A stretch of DNA of 64,000 nucleotides from Flavobacterium sp. AED (GTDB lineage Bacteria; Bacteroidota; Bacteroidia; Flavobacteriales; Flavobacteriaceae), in NCBI RefSeq assembly GCF_000812945.1, contig NZ_JSYM01000001.1, positions 1,984,001 to 2,048,000 of the forward strand, given 5' to 3'. The position numbers and the translations under genes are program-made. Each line of letters starts with the position of its first letter. Within the stretch, counting starts at the first letter, position 1. The notes under the pieces were generated by a model. The model saw nothing but the letters and a program-made list of their open reading frames with translations, was not told the DNA's origin and made no database searches. Of this stretch, positions 16,654 to 23,961 are shown one piece after another.

Positions 16654-17312
16654 TATTTGTTGTGTATTTTTTCTTTGAAAATAAATTTCCCAAAGTCTAT
16701 TAAGCTATCTAGCGGAGTGATATTCATTAATTCAAATGTTGCTTTTATTGACTTCTCTATATATAGGTCTGTTTTCTCGAAAGCTGTTGAGGAGTCTTCC
16801 AACCAAAATTTCAAGGTCAATAATAGTTGAATCCAAGACGTTTCCTGAATTGCTTTTTCTTGAAAGTTTTGGAATTTTTCCTGCTTGATTCGGTATTCAT
16901 CTGAAATGATTCCTGCGACATAGTTTTTGAAACTGCTTCTCAAACTGGATAGCAGCATTAAATTTTTCAACTCATTGTGATGCTGTTTCAAACTCATAGT
17001 CACATAACTTCTGTTAGCAGACAATAATTCAAAGAAAGTAAAGTAAAAACTTAGTATTTTACTTTTCATATCATAGGTTTCATAGTCTTGGTCTTTTTGA
17101 AGTAATTCGACCGTTTTGTCTAGAAACATTTTGAAGATTTCTTTCTCTACACTTTCCATGGTTCCGAAAAAGTTGTAAAATTCAGCTTCTGAAAAGTTAT
17201 TCAGTTTCGTGAAATTATAAACGGATTTCGGTTTGTCATTATTTTCCAATGTATAATTCATATACATAGAAACTATTTTATCTCTTGTTATTGTTGATTT
17301 TTTAGTAGCCAT
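16653..17312 (-). CDS. TetR/AcrR family regulator
   Basis: A 219-residue regulator with an N-terminal three-helix DNA-binding unit (ITRDKIVSMYMNYTLEN... FSEAEFYNFFG) and an all-helical C-terminal ligand domain. It is the first gene of the minus-strand operon with the ABC1 kinase, DUF2256, CryDASH, photolyase, TIGR03643, SDR and folE. The start is the ATG at 17312. A strong dyad (17351-17380) lies 38 bp upstream and could be bound by this protein or, more likely, by the MerR/CarH-like regulator that has the same site at crtI. Confidence 0.82.
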   Translation of the reverse strand: MATKKSTITRDKIVSMYMNYTLENNDKPKSVYNFTKLNNFSEAEFYNFFGTMESVEKEIFKMFLDKTVELLQKDQDYETYDMKSKILSFYFTFFELLSANRSYVTMSLKQHHNELKNLMLLSSLRSSFKNYVAGIISDEYRIKQEKFQNFQEKAIQETSWIQLLLTLKFWLEDSSTAFEKTDLYIEKSIKATFELMNITPLDSLIDFGKFIFKEKIHNK

Positions 17313-17350
17313 TTTTGATATATTTCAAATTAGAGTATAAAGGTAGTGAA

Positions 17351-17380
17351 TGTTTAACTAAATTATAATAATGTTAAACA
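17351..17380 (-). promoter_or_regulatory. putative operator between TetR and TIGR01777 genes
   Basis: TGTTTAAC (17351-17358) and GTTAAACA (17373-17380) are perfect inverted arms with a 14-bp spacer, the same layout as at crtI (4286-4315). On the minus strand the octamer TAATTTAG (17358-17365), one base off TAnnTTTG, occupies the same place relative to the downstream arm as the crtI -7 box. The site should therefore cover the promoter of the TetR-led operon. It also sits upstream of the TIGR01777 promoter and could act on both. Confidence 0.7.
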
Positions 17381-17416
17381 AAAATTAATGTTAATGTTTA
17401 TATGACTCAAAATGAC

Positions 17417-17424
17417 TAGATTTG
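17417..17424 (+). promoter_or_regulatory. putative -7 box (TAGATTTG) of TIGR01777 gene
   Basis: TAGATTTG matches TAnnTTTG and ends 7 bp before the ATG at 17432. This repeats the short spacing seen at crtI and implies a near-leaderless message. No clear -33 TTG was found. Confidence 0.5.
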
Positions 17425-17431
17425 TTTTGTT

Positions 17432-18346
17432 ATGAAAAAAAATATATTAATAAGCGGAGGTTCAGGATTTATCGGTAAACACTTAACTGATTTGTTAATT
17501 GAGAAAGGATTCTCAGTTTCTATATTGAGTCGAAGTGATAAAAAAAACACAACCGATATTTCTTATTTTAAGTGGGACGTTTCTAATCAAACAATTGATG
17601 AAGCGGCGGTACTAAATGCGGATTATGTAATCCATTTAGCGGGCGAAAATATCGCTGAAAAAAGATGGACTGGTAAACGTAAATTAGCTATTATTGGTAG
17701 TAGAGAAAAGTCAACGCAATTGATTTATTCTGTTTTGAAGAAAAACAATAAAAAACTGGATGCCTTTATTTCGGCTTCAGCAGTTGGGATTTATGGCGCT
17801 GTGAATGGAGAAGAAATCTGCACGGAAGAAACTCCTTTGGCTCATGACTTTCTGGGTGCTACGTGTCAAAAATGGGAAGATGCAATAGATTTTATTGAAA
17901 ATTTGCATATTCGTACGGTAAAAATCCGAACGGGATTAGTATTAGGAAAAAATGATGGTTTTTTAAAGAAACTGATTCCTATATTTAAATATCGATTGGG
18001 TTCAGTATTGGGTTCAGGAAAGCAATATATGCCTTGGATACATGTCGATGATTTGTGTAATATATATCTTGAGGCTATTGTAAATGAGGAAATGAATGGA
18101 CCATATAATGCAGCCATTAATGATAATACAAACAATGCAATTTTTTCTAAAACACTGGCGCGAGTTTTAGGTTATTCTATTTGGTTGCCAAATGTCCCCG
18201 AATTTGTGTTAAAATTTGCAATGGGTGAAATGTCTAAAATTGTATTGTATGGACGAAGAGTGTCATCAGAAAAACTGGAAAAATTAGGATTCCAGTTTAA
18301 ATACAAAAACTTGGAGGTAGCTCTTAGGAGTTGTTTAACTAAATAG
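17432..18346 (+). CDS. TIGR01777 family NAD-dependent epimerase/oxidoreductase
   Basis: A 304-residue extended-SDR protein. The cofactor loop ISGGSGFIGKHLTDLL opens the protein. The segment VIHLAGENIAEKRWTGKRK is the TIGR01777 hallmark, and the C-terminal 50 residues are the DUF1731 domain (LPNVPEFVLKFAMGEMS). The substrate is unknown. It is transcribed divergently from the TetR-led operon and shares its intergenic dyad, so it is probably part of the light regulon. Confidence 0.9.
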   Translation: MKKNILISGGSGFIGKHLTDLLIEKGFSVSILSRSDKKNTTDISYFKWDVSNQTIDEAAVLNADYVIHLAGENIAEKRWTGKRKLAIIGSREKSTQLIYSVLKKNNKKLDAFISASAVGIYGAVNGEEICTEETPLAHDFLGATCQKWEDAIDFIENLHIRTVKIRTGLVLGKNDGFLKKLIPIFKYRLGSVLGSGKQYMPWIHVDDLCNIYLEAIVNEEMNGPYNAAINDNTNNAIFSKTLARVLGYSIWLPNVPEFVLKFAMGEMSKIVLYGRRVSSEKLEKLGFQFKYKNLEVALRSCLTK

Positions 18347-18348
18347 TT

Positions 18349-18888
18349 TTATTGTAAAACACAATAAAGCTGAGTATTCACGTTTTTGGATATTTTACTT
18401 CGCACGATAAAAGGAATTTCGATTTTGAAATCATCAGTATTTAAAGGAAAATTAGTAATTAATTCGATTCCTTGAGTTCCTTTTTTGATAGTACCTGTAA
18501 CAATGATTTTTTTTGATTTTCCATGCATAGTGATTTTTCCTATAATTTGATATTCAGTTGCATTTGAGTCAATATTTTTCAAATCAAATTTCTCAATTCT
18601 GCCTTTGAAAATAGCTTTAGGATATCGATGACTCTGCATGTAATTAGCATTAAAATGTTCCTCCATCAAACTTCTTTCAAATTGGAAATTTTTGATGATG
18701 GCAAAACAGGTTAACTCCCCAGTTTTGGTAATCAAAACACAGGCTGTTTTTTTATTTATTGCTTTTACTTCTTCAAAGAAAGGAACTGAAGCTTCAAAAT
18801 TAATGATTCCTTTATCAGTCGTCATTTTTTCTTGTGCAATAGTAGTAGTAGCTATAAAAATCAGGAAAAGGAGCGTAATTTTTTTCAT
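18349..18888 (-). CDS. YceI-like exported protein
   Basis: A 179-residue protein with a signal peptide (MKKITLLFLIFIATTTIAQ). The rest matches a YceI lipocalin-like barrel: a conserved DKGIINFEASVPF strand, FKGRIEKFDL, and GKITMHGKSKKI (the conserved L-T-I/H-G-x-T/K strand). YceI proteins bind long polyisoprenoid or fatty ligands in the periplasm, which would suit a carotenoid-rich organism, but no ligand is shown. It converges on the TIGR01777 gene with 2 bp between stops. Confidence 0.8.
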   Translation of the reverse strand: MKKITLLFLIFIATTTIAQEKMTTDKGIINFEASVPFFEEVKAINKKTACVLITKTGELTCFAIIKNFQFERSLMEEHFNANYMQSHRYPKAIFKGRIEKFDLKNIDSNATEYQIIGKITMHGKSKKIIVTGTIKKGTQGIELITNFPLNTDDFKIEIPFIVRSKISKNVNTQLYCVLQ

Positions 18889-19074
18889 CGCCTTTTATGA
18901 ATTAAACTACTTAAAGTTACGAAATTTCAAGGAAATAAGTTTACGATTAATGATAAATTATCGCATTAATATAAGCTTATTTAAGCCGTTTGTATAAATA
19001 TTAAGTTATTTAAGTTTAGATTTTTTCAAATCTTAAAACCATTGATTTTAGTTGAAAAATCAGGCTGAAATAAT

Positions 19075-19623
19075 CTAGTGTAAGGCTAACTGCACATTAT
19101 ACTTTTCAAGGCTCGCCAGCGATTCAGGAGAACTATAATCAAACTTTTCTTCGTGTAGGTCTTTTTCCTTTTTCAAGGCAATTTGTTTGATGCAATTGCA
19201 AAAACGGCGTACTTCATTAAGGTTGGATAAGATTAAACCTGGAACCAGAACACTTTTGCCTTCCTTGTCTTTGGCAACCATTGTAAAATAAGAAGAATTA
19301 CAATGTTTTATTTTTCCTGTTTGAATATTTTCAGCCTCAACCCGAATGCCTATAATCATAGAACTGTTACCAACATAATTCACACAAGCTTTCATAGTAA
19401 CCAGTTCGCCTACTTCAATTGGTTTAAGGAAATTTACCGTGTCCACTGATGCGGTCACACAATAATTCCCTGAAAATTTTGAAGCACAAGCAAATGCAAT
19501 TTGATCCAGTAAAGACAAAATATAACCACCATGAATTTTTCCGCTAAAATTGGTGTGAGAAGGCAGCATCAATTCTGAAATACTGATATTTGACGAAGCG
19601 ACAGTTTTAAAAGTTGTATTCAT
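19075..19623 (-). CDS. acyl-CoA thioesterase (hotdog fold)
   Basis: A 182-residue hotdog-fold thioesterase. The conserved segment LPSHTNFSGKIHGGYILSLLDQIAFA lies at 20-45, with the Asp of LLDQ being the usual catalytic position, followed by VDTVNFLKPIEVGELV. It should hydrolyse acyl-CoA in the cytosol; chain preference is unknown. The short tail after residue 130 is normal for the YciA/BACH-like group. It lies 5 bp after a small membrane protein gene, so the two are probably one transcript with rmuC. Confidence 0.88.
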   Translation of the reverse strand: MNTTFKTVASSNISISELMLPSHTNFSGKIHGGYILSLLDQIAFACASKFSGNYCVTASVDTVNFLKPIEVGELVTMKACVNYVGNSSMIIGIRVEAENIQTGKIKHCNSSYFTMVAKDKEGKSVLVPGLILSNLNEVRRFCNCIKQIALKKEKDLHEEKFDYSSPESLASLEKYNVQLALH

Positions 19624-19628
19624 AAAAA

Positions 19629-19994
19629 TTATTTTTGATTAAAAGGAGAAGGCTCTTTTTGAACGGATGTAACAAAATATCTCGTTTCTCCCCACCAAGC
19701 AAATGTTCTGTATCGTTCTACATAAGTTAATTTTACATAATTTCCTTGAAGCCCTTTCAAATCTTCAATTACTTTTTTATCGCTATCCAAAACAGAGAAA
19801 CTAAAAATCTGTGCTCCGGAAATTCCCTGACTTAATTCGCCTTCCCATGTTTTTATTGCCATTCCTTTATGACTCAATTTTATGAGTTCACCAGAACGAA
19901 TACCTTCACTGTAAGGAACGTAATAGAGAAATGCAAAATAACAAATCAAGACCAGCGTGCCGACTCCTAAAATAATTCCTAAAATTCGTTTCAT
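19629..19994 (-). CDS. small single-pass membrane protein, unknown function
   Basis: A 121-residue protein with an N-terminal membrane anchor (about 4-27). A soluble domain follows with the block SEGIRSGELIKLSHKG, then KTWEGELSQG and a closing FAWWGETRYFVTSV. These are conserved among Bacteroidota homologues that are sometimes labelled 6-phosphogluconate dehydrogenase without any dehydrogenase motif. I see no catalytic signature. It sits between rmuC (6 bp) and the thioesterase (5 bp). Confidence 0.7.
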   Translation of the reverse strand: MKRILGIILGVGTLVLICYFAFLYYVPYSEGIRSGELIKLSHKGMAIKTWEGELSQGISGAQIFSFSVLDSDKKVIEDLKGLQGNYVKLTYVERYRTFAWWGETRYFVTSVQKEPSPFNQK

Positions 19995-20000
19995 TTTATA

Positions 20001-21371
20001 TTAGTTTAATAATTGATTTTCGTCTTTTTCTGCTCTGTTCAATATGCTTTCAGGAAGTGCTTTTTTAGCTTTGGCTCCCATCTTTTTCAATTTCTCCACA
20101 CTTACGATTAAGTTTCCTTTTCCTTCCACCAGTTTATTCATCGCGCCACTGTATTCAATTTTGCTTTCGTCTATCTTCTTTCCAATTTTGATTAAATCAC
20201 CTACAAAACCTTCAAATTTATCATACAATGCACCAGCTTGTCGCGCAATTTCTAATGCGTTTTCCTGTTGCTTTTGGTTGGCCCACATACTGTCAATAGT
20301 TCGTAAAGTAGCTAATAAAGTAGCAGGTGTAACAATAACAATGTTTTTCTCGAATGCTTTGTTGTACAAAGTCGTATCCTCGTTAAGCGCCATGGCAAAA
20401 GCGGGCTCGATAGGAATGAATAACAATACGAAATCAGGGCTTTCAATTTGATATAAATCCTGGTAGTTTTTATTGCCCAATTGTTCTACGTGACGTTTGA
20501 TAGAATTAACGTGTTCTTTTAAAAATCCAGCTTTTAGATCGTCATCTTCCTCATTGATGTATTTTTCATAAGCGGTCAAAGAAACTTTAGAATCGACAAT
20601 CATCTTTTTGCCGTCCGGCAGGTTAATGACAACGTCCGGAAAAACGCGATTACCATCTTCAGTAGTGAACGCTTGTTGCACTTCATATTCACGGCCTTTC
20701 TCTAATCCTGATTTTTCAAGAACGCGTTCCAAAACCAATTCTCCCCAATTTCCCTGCATTTTACTGTCGCCTTTCAAAGCTTTCGTCAGGTTGAGGGTTT
20801 CCTTGCTCATTTGGATATTCATTTCTCGTAAGCCTAAAATTTGTTGGCGCAAAGCCGCATGATAATCAATACTTTCTTTGTGTGTGTCCTCGACTTTCTT
20901 TTCGAACAATTGAATTTTATCCTGCAAAGGCGACAGGATATTTTTCATATTCTCTTTGTTCTGCTCCGTAAATTTATTGGACTTTTCTTCTAATATTTTA
21001 TTGGCGAGATTCTCAAATTCCTTGGTGAATTTTTCTTGCAGCTTCTCGACTTCTTCTTTTTGTTCTTTGTTGCGTTCCCAAAGATTCTCAAAATCAACTT
21101 CTTTTTTAGAAAGCTGAATGGCTAAACTGTCTTTTTCACTTCGAATGCTTTCTTTCTCCCCATTGGCGTTTTCTAATTGTTTTTCAAAAGTTGTTTTGTC
21201 AACAATAATCTGCTCTTTCAGTTGATTGAATTGGGAGGAAAATGCAATTAATTTTTCTTCTAAACTAATTTTTTCCGATTGGAATCGGGCAGAAAAAATG
21301 AGTTTACCAATGAAAATACCAATAACGAGAGCAACGATGAAAATCAATAAAAACGGAAGCATATTTGACAT
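20001..21371 (-). CDS. rmuC: DNA recombination protein RmuC
   Basis: A 456-residue RmuC protein. A membrane anchor (about 4-23) precedes a coiled coil of about 150 residues rich in Glu/Lys/Gln. The conserved RmuC nuclease-like core follows, with MQGNWGELVLERVLE, PDVVINLPDGKKMIVDSKVSL and a later IVTPATLLATLRTI. RmuC limits inversions at short inverted repeats in E. coli. It is the first gene of a three-gene minus-strand unit. Confidence 0.93.
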   Translation of the reverse strand: MSNMLPFLLIFIVALVIGIFIGKLIFSARFQSEKISLEEKLIAFSSQFNQLKEQIIVDKTTFEKQLENANGEKESIRSEKDSLAIQLSKKEVDFENLWERNKEQKEEVEKLQEKFTKEFENLANKILEEKSNKFTEQNKENMKNILSPLQDKIQLFEKKVEDTHKESIDYHAALRQQILGLREMNIQMSKETLNLTKALKGDSKMQGNWGELVLERVLEKSGLEKGREYEVQQAFTTEDGNRVFPDVVINLPDGKKMIVDSKVSLTAYEKYINEEDDDLKAGFLKEHVNSIKRHVEQLGNKNYQDLYQIESPDFVLLFIPIEPAFAMALNEDTTLYNKAFEKNIVIVTPATLLATLRTIDSMWANQKQQENALEIARQAGALYDKFEGFVGDLIKIGKKIDESKIEYSGAMNKLVEGKGNLIVSVEKLKKMGAKAKKALPESILNRAEKDENQLLN

Positions 21372-21507
21372 AGAATTTCTTTTTGTAAGTTTGTAAAAAT
21401 AAACAAAAGTTTCCTTGTTTCCTTTCGGAAATCAAAATACTATCTCAAGTTTTAGCATTCATGACTTTGTAAATAGAGTTGTCAATTAATTTTATACTTT
21501 AAAAAAT

Positions 21508-22149
21508 ATGCAGGATAAATCTTTAAAATTAAATTCTCGTTTTTTTCCAATTATAGCTATTGTCGGTTGGTTTGCTGTTTTTTTACAATTGTATCTTATA
21601 ATTTTGAATCGTGCGGCTTCGCTTTCGGAAACAATTGTTCGATTTTTTAGTTTTTTTACCATTCAAACGAATATTTTGGTTGCAATATGTTTTACTTTTC
21701 TTTGGCTCAAGCCAAAATCTAAATGGGGATTATTTTTTTTGAAACCTAAAAATGCAACCGCAATTACGTTATACATCACCATTGTAGGACTTGTTTACAA
21801 TGCGATTCTGCGATTTTTATGGGCTCCAACGGGTCTGCAAAAAGTAGCGGATGAGTTATTGCATTCGGTCATTCCAATATTGGTTTTACTATATTGGATT
21901 CTATTTGTCCCTAAAAAAGCATTGGAATTCAAAAACATCTTTCCGTGGTTGATTTTCCCTGCGGTGTATTTGGTTTATACTTTAATTCGGGGTGCTTTTT
22001 TTAGTTTTTACCCTTATCCGTTTGTTGATGTGGTTCTTTTGGGCTACAATTTAGTATTGCTTAACAGCTTTTTTATGCTATTGGCTTTTCTTTTTTTTGG
22101 AACTTTACTAATTGTAATTGGGAAATTAAGAAGCCGTAATTTAGAATAG
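21508..22149 (+). CDS. Pr6Pr family integral membrane protein
   Basis: A 213-residue protein with six predicted hydrophobic helices and very short loops. Segments such as FFSFFTIQTNILVAI and a late YPYPFVDV match the Pr6Pr/FAR-17a-like membrane family. No function is established. It stands alone and is followed by a strong terminator at 22156-22196. Confidence 0.78.
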   Translation: MQDKSLKLNSRFFPIIAIVGWFAVFLQLYLIILNRAASLSETIVRFFSFFTIQTNILVAICFTFLWLKPKSKWGLFFLKPKNATAITLYITIVGLVYNAILRFLWAPTGLQKVADELLHSVIPILVLLYWILFVPKKALEFKNIFPWLIFPAVYLVYTLIRGAFFSFYPYPFVDVVLLGYNLVLLNSFFMLLAFLFFGTLLIVIGKLRSRNLE

Positions 22150-22155
22150 AAAAAT

Positions 22156-22196
22156 AAAAAAGGCCAATAGGAATTAGATTCGTATTGGCCTTTTTT
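22156..22196. terminator. rho-independent terminator, bidirectional
   Basis: AAAAAAGGCCAATA (22156-22169) pairs with TATTGGCCTTTTTT (22183-22196) around a 13-nt loop. It has a T-run downstream on the plus strand and a matching A-run on the other side. It separates the Pr6Pr gene from the convergent small gene at 22212. Confidence 0.85.
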
Positions 22197-22211
22197 AAAC
22201 AAAATCAATTG

Positions 22212-22577
22212 TTATTCATCCAGTTTAATATTCCCTCTGTCTTCCTGATTATCCGGATGGGAATTTGGATAACGGTTAGCAGTAATGTCCGAGTTATGAT
22301 CTTTATTTTCTACCATTTTTTTAGCTTGTTCTTCAGAAACATTCGCGATATCAGAACTTAAATTTATAGGAGTGCTGTCCTCATTTTGTTCTAAAGTTCC
22401 ATCAATATTACGTGCTCTTTGAACAATTTTTTGATTTCCATGACTATCAGTTTCTACTTCTGATTTCAAATGTGATACCTCAGGATTCGTATTTTGGGCT
22501 AGATTCAGACCGCTAAATCCTTCGTTTATATTTTGCTTATTATTTGTTTTTTTTGAACCTAAATCGTTGCTTTCCAT
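22212..22577 (-). CDS. hydrophilic, low-complexity protein of unknown function
   Basis: A 121-residue protein with no signal peptide or membrane segment, very rich in Asn, Asp, Glu, Ser and Lys, and probably disordered. It contains GNQKIVQRARNIDGT and ends NYPN-like NRYPNSHPDNQEDRGNIKLDE. I do not recognise a family with certainty. The ORF has normal codon use and its own intergenic space, so a real gene is likely. Confidence 0.55.
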   Translation of the reverse strand: MESNDLGSKKTNNKQNINEGFSGLNLAQNTNPEVSHLKSEVETDSHGNQKIVQRARNIDGTLEQNEDSTPINLSSDIANVSEEQAKKMVENKDHNSDITANRYPNSHPDNQEDRGNIKLDE

Positions 22578-22748
22578 ACTCTTTAATTTTAAAGCTAATA
22601 CTGTTAGCTTCTATAAGATTACGCCTTTTAAGCGAAGGAATTCAATCATTTAACATAGCTTTTGGTTTGCACCAATAAATGTATGGCGACACTATTTTAA
22701 ATCCTGCAAAAACAAAACTATCTTTGCAGGCATAACTAATACACTAAA

Positions 22749-23324
22749 ATGGCTCATTCTCATTTCATCATTCACAAGCCTTACGGGTATCTGAGTCAGT
22801 TTATTTACGAATTAAAAAGAAAAAAGAAACTGCTGGGCGAATTGCATGATTTCCCTAAAGGAACGATGGCAATAGGGCGTCTTGACGAAGATTCAGAAGG
22901 ATTATTGCTATTGACCACGGACGGGATGATGAGCGAAATCATTCGAAGTAAAAAAGTAGACAAGGAGTATTATGTCCAAGTCGATGGGATTATCAATCAA
23001 GAAGCCATTGAGCAACTGCAAAAAGGAGTCGAAATAGGTTTTAATGGCACTAAATACATCACTAGACCTTGTAAAGCTTCGTTGATTAATGAAATTCCTG
23101 CTTTTGGAACAAGAGGAAAAAAGATACGTGATGAACGTCACGGTCCAACTTCTTGGGCTTCCATTACAGTGAATGAAGGGAAGTTTCGCCAAGTCCGAAA
23201 AATGACTGCTGCAGTTGGTTTTCCTACGTTACGCTTGGTTCGTGTTCGAATAGGAAACGTACATCTCAATGATTTACAAGCTGGAGAAGTTTTGGAAGTT
23301 GAAGATTTTCAAATAACCGAATAA
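22749..23324 (+). CDS. 23S rRNA pseudouridine synthase, RluE/RsuA type
   Basis: A 191-residue pseudouridine synthase of the RsuA/RluE group. It lacks an S4 domain and starts directly with FIIHKPYGYLSQF. The catalytic Asp is in AIGRLDEDSEGLLLLT (motif II). Later KFRQVRKMTAAVGFPTLRLVRVRIG matches the family C-terminal core. It isomerises one uridine in rRNA; RluE (U2457) is the nearest by length, but the site is inferred. It is followed by trmL after 34 bp of short tandem repeats. Confidence 0.87.
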   Translation: MAHSHFIIHKPYGYLSQFIYELKRKKKLLGELHDFPKGTMAIGRLDEDSEGLLLLTTDGMMSEIIRSKKVDKEYYVQVDGIINQEAIEQLQKGVEIGFNGTKYITRPCKASLINEIPAFGTRGKKIRDERHGPTSWASITVNEGKFRQVRKMTAAVGFPTLRLVRVRIGNVHLNDLQAGEVLEVEDFQITE

Positions 23325-23352
23325 ACAAATAACCGATTAACCGATTAACCAA
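23325..23352 (+). repeat. short tandem repeat between pseudouridine synthase and trmL
   Basis: The spacer is built from a repeated ATAACCGATTAACCGATTAA-like word, a simple direct repeat of about 9 bp. Nothing suggests a function beyond spacer DNA. Confidence 0.4.
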
Positions 23353-23358
23353 TAAGAA

Positions 23359-23808
23359 ATGTTAAACATCGTTTTAGTAGAACCCGAAATCCCAAACAAT
23401 ACAGGAAATATTGGACGATTGTGTGTAGGTACAGAAAGCCGTTTGCACTTAATTCATCCTTTTGGATTTGTTATTAATGATAAAAACCTGAAACGTTCCG
23501 GTTTGGATTATTGGGTACACCTTGATGTTACCGAATATGAAAATGTAGCAGAATGGAAAGCACAGATTCCGGATTTGTCCCGAGTTTTCCTGATGAGTTC
23601 CCACGCTGAGAAATCGTATTTAGAGAATGATTTTCAGGATGGAGATTGGTTGGTTTTTGGGAAAGAAAGTAAAGGTTTGAGTGAAGCTGTTTTAAACGAA
23701 TTTCCCAATCATCTGACAATTCCTATGTCACCACTAATTAGAAGTTTTAATATTGCAAATTCTGTAGCGTTTGTCATTGGCGAAGCAAAGAGGCAAATCG
23801 GTTTGTAG
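23359..23808 (+). CDS. trmL: tRNA (cytidine/uridine-34-2'-O)-methyltransferase
   Basis: A minimal 149-residue SPOUT methyltransferase. NTGNIGRLCVGT, LVFGKESKGL and IPMSPLIRSFNIANSVAFV are the three motifs that form the knotted SAM site. It methylates the ribose of the wobble base of certain Leu tRNAs in E. coli. Length matches TrmL closely. It lies downstream of the pseudouridine synthase gene, giving an RNA-modification pair. Confidence 0.92.
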   Translation: MLNIVLVEPEIPNNTGNIGRLCVGTESRLHLIHPFGFVINDKNLKRSGLDYWVHLDVTEYENVAEWKAQIPDLSRVFLMSSHAEKSYLENDFQDGDWLVFGKESKGLSEAVLNEFPNHLTIPMSPLIRSFNIANSVAFVIGEAKRQIGL

Positions 23809-23850
23809 AGACGTTGCATTGCAACGTCTGTACGAGGAAATTGCAACGTC
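23809..23850. repeat. AGACGTTGCA palindrome repeat
   Basis: AGACGTTGCA (23809-23818) and TGCAACGTCT (23820-23829) are perfect inverted arms around one T. A third copy, TTGCAACGTC, follows at 23841-23850. It begins directly after the trmL stop. Repeats of this GACGTTGCA type are dispersed in many bacterial genomes. It may act as a weak terminator. Confidence 0.6.
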
Positions 23851-23961
23851 TGTTCCGAGAAATAGAATCATAATAGGTTTTTTTTTAGATGATATTTTCA
23901 TATATTTGAGTAGGTTATTCTGGATTGAATTGTGTTTTTTCTTCTTTAAAACGTACTTTTT

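Noticed and set aside
18330..18345. TGTTTAAC at the end of the TIGR01777 gene as an operator
   Set aside because: It is the coding end of the protein and has no matching second arm at 22-bp spacing.
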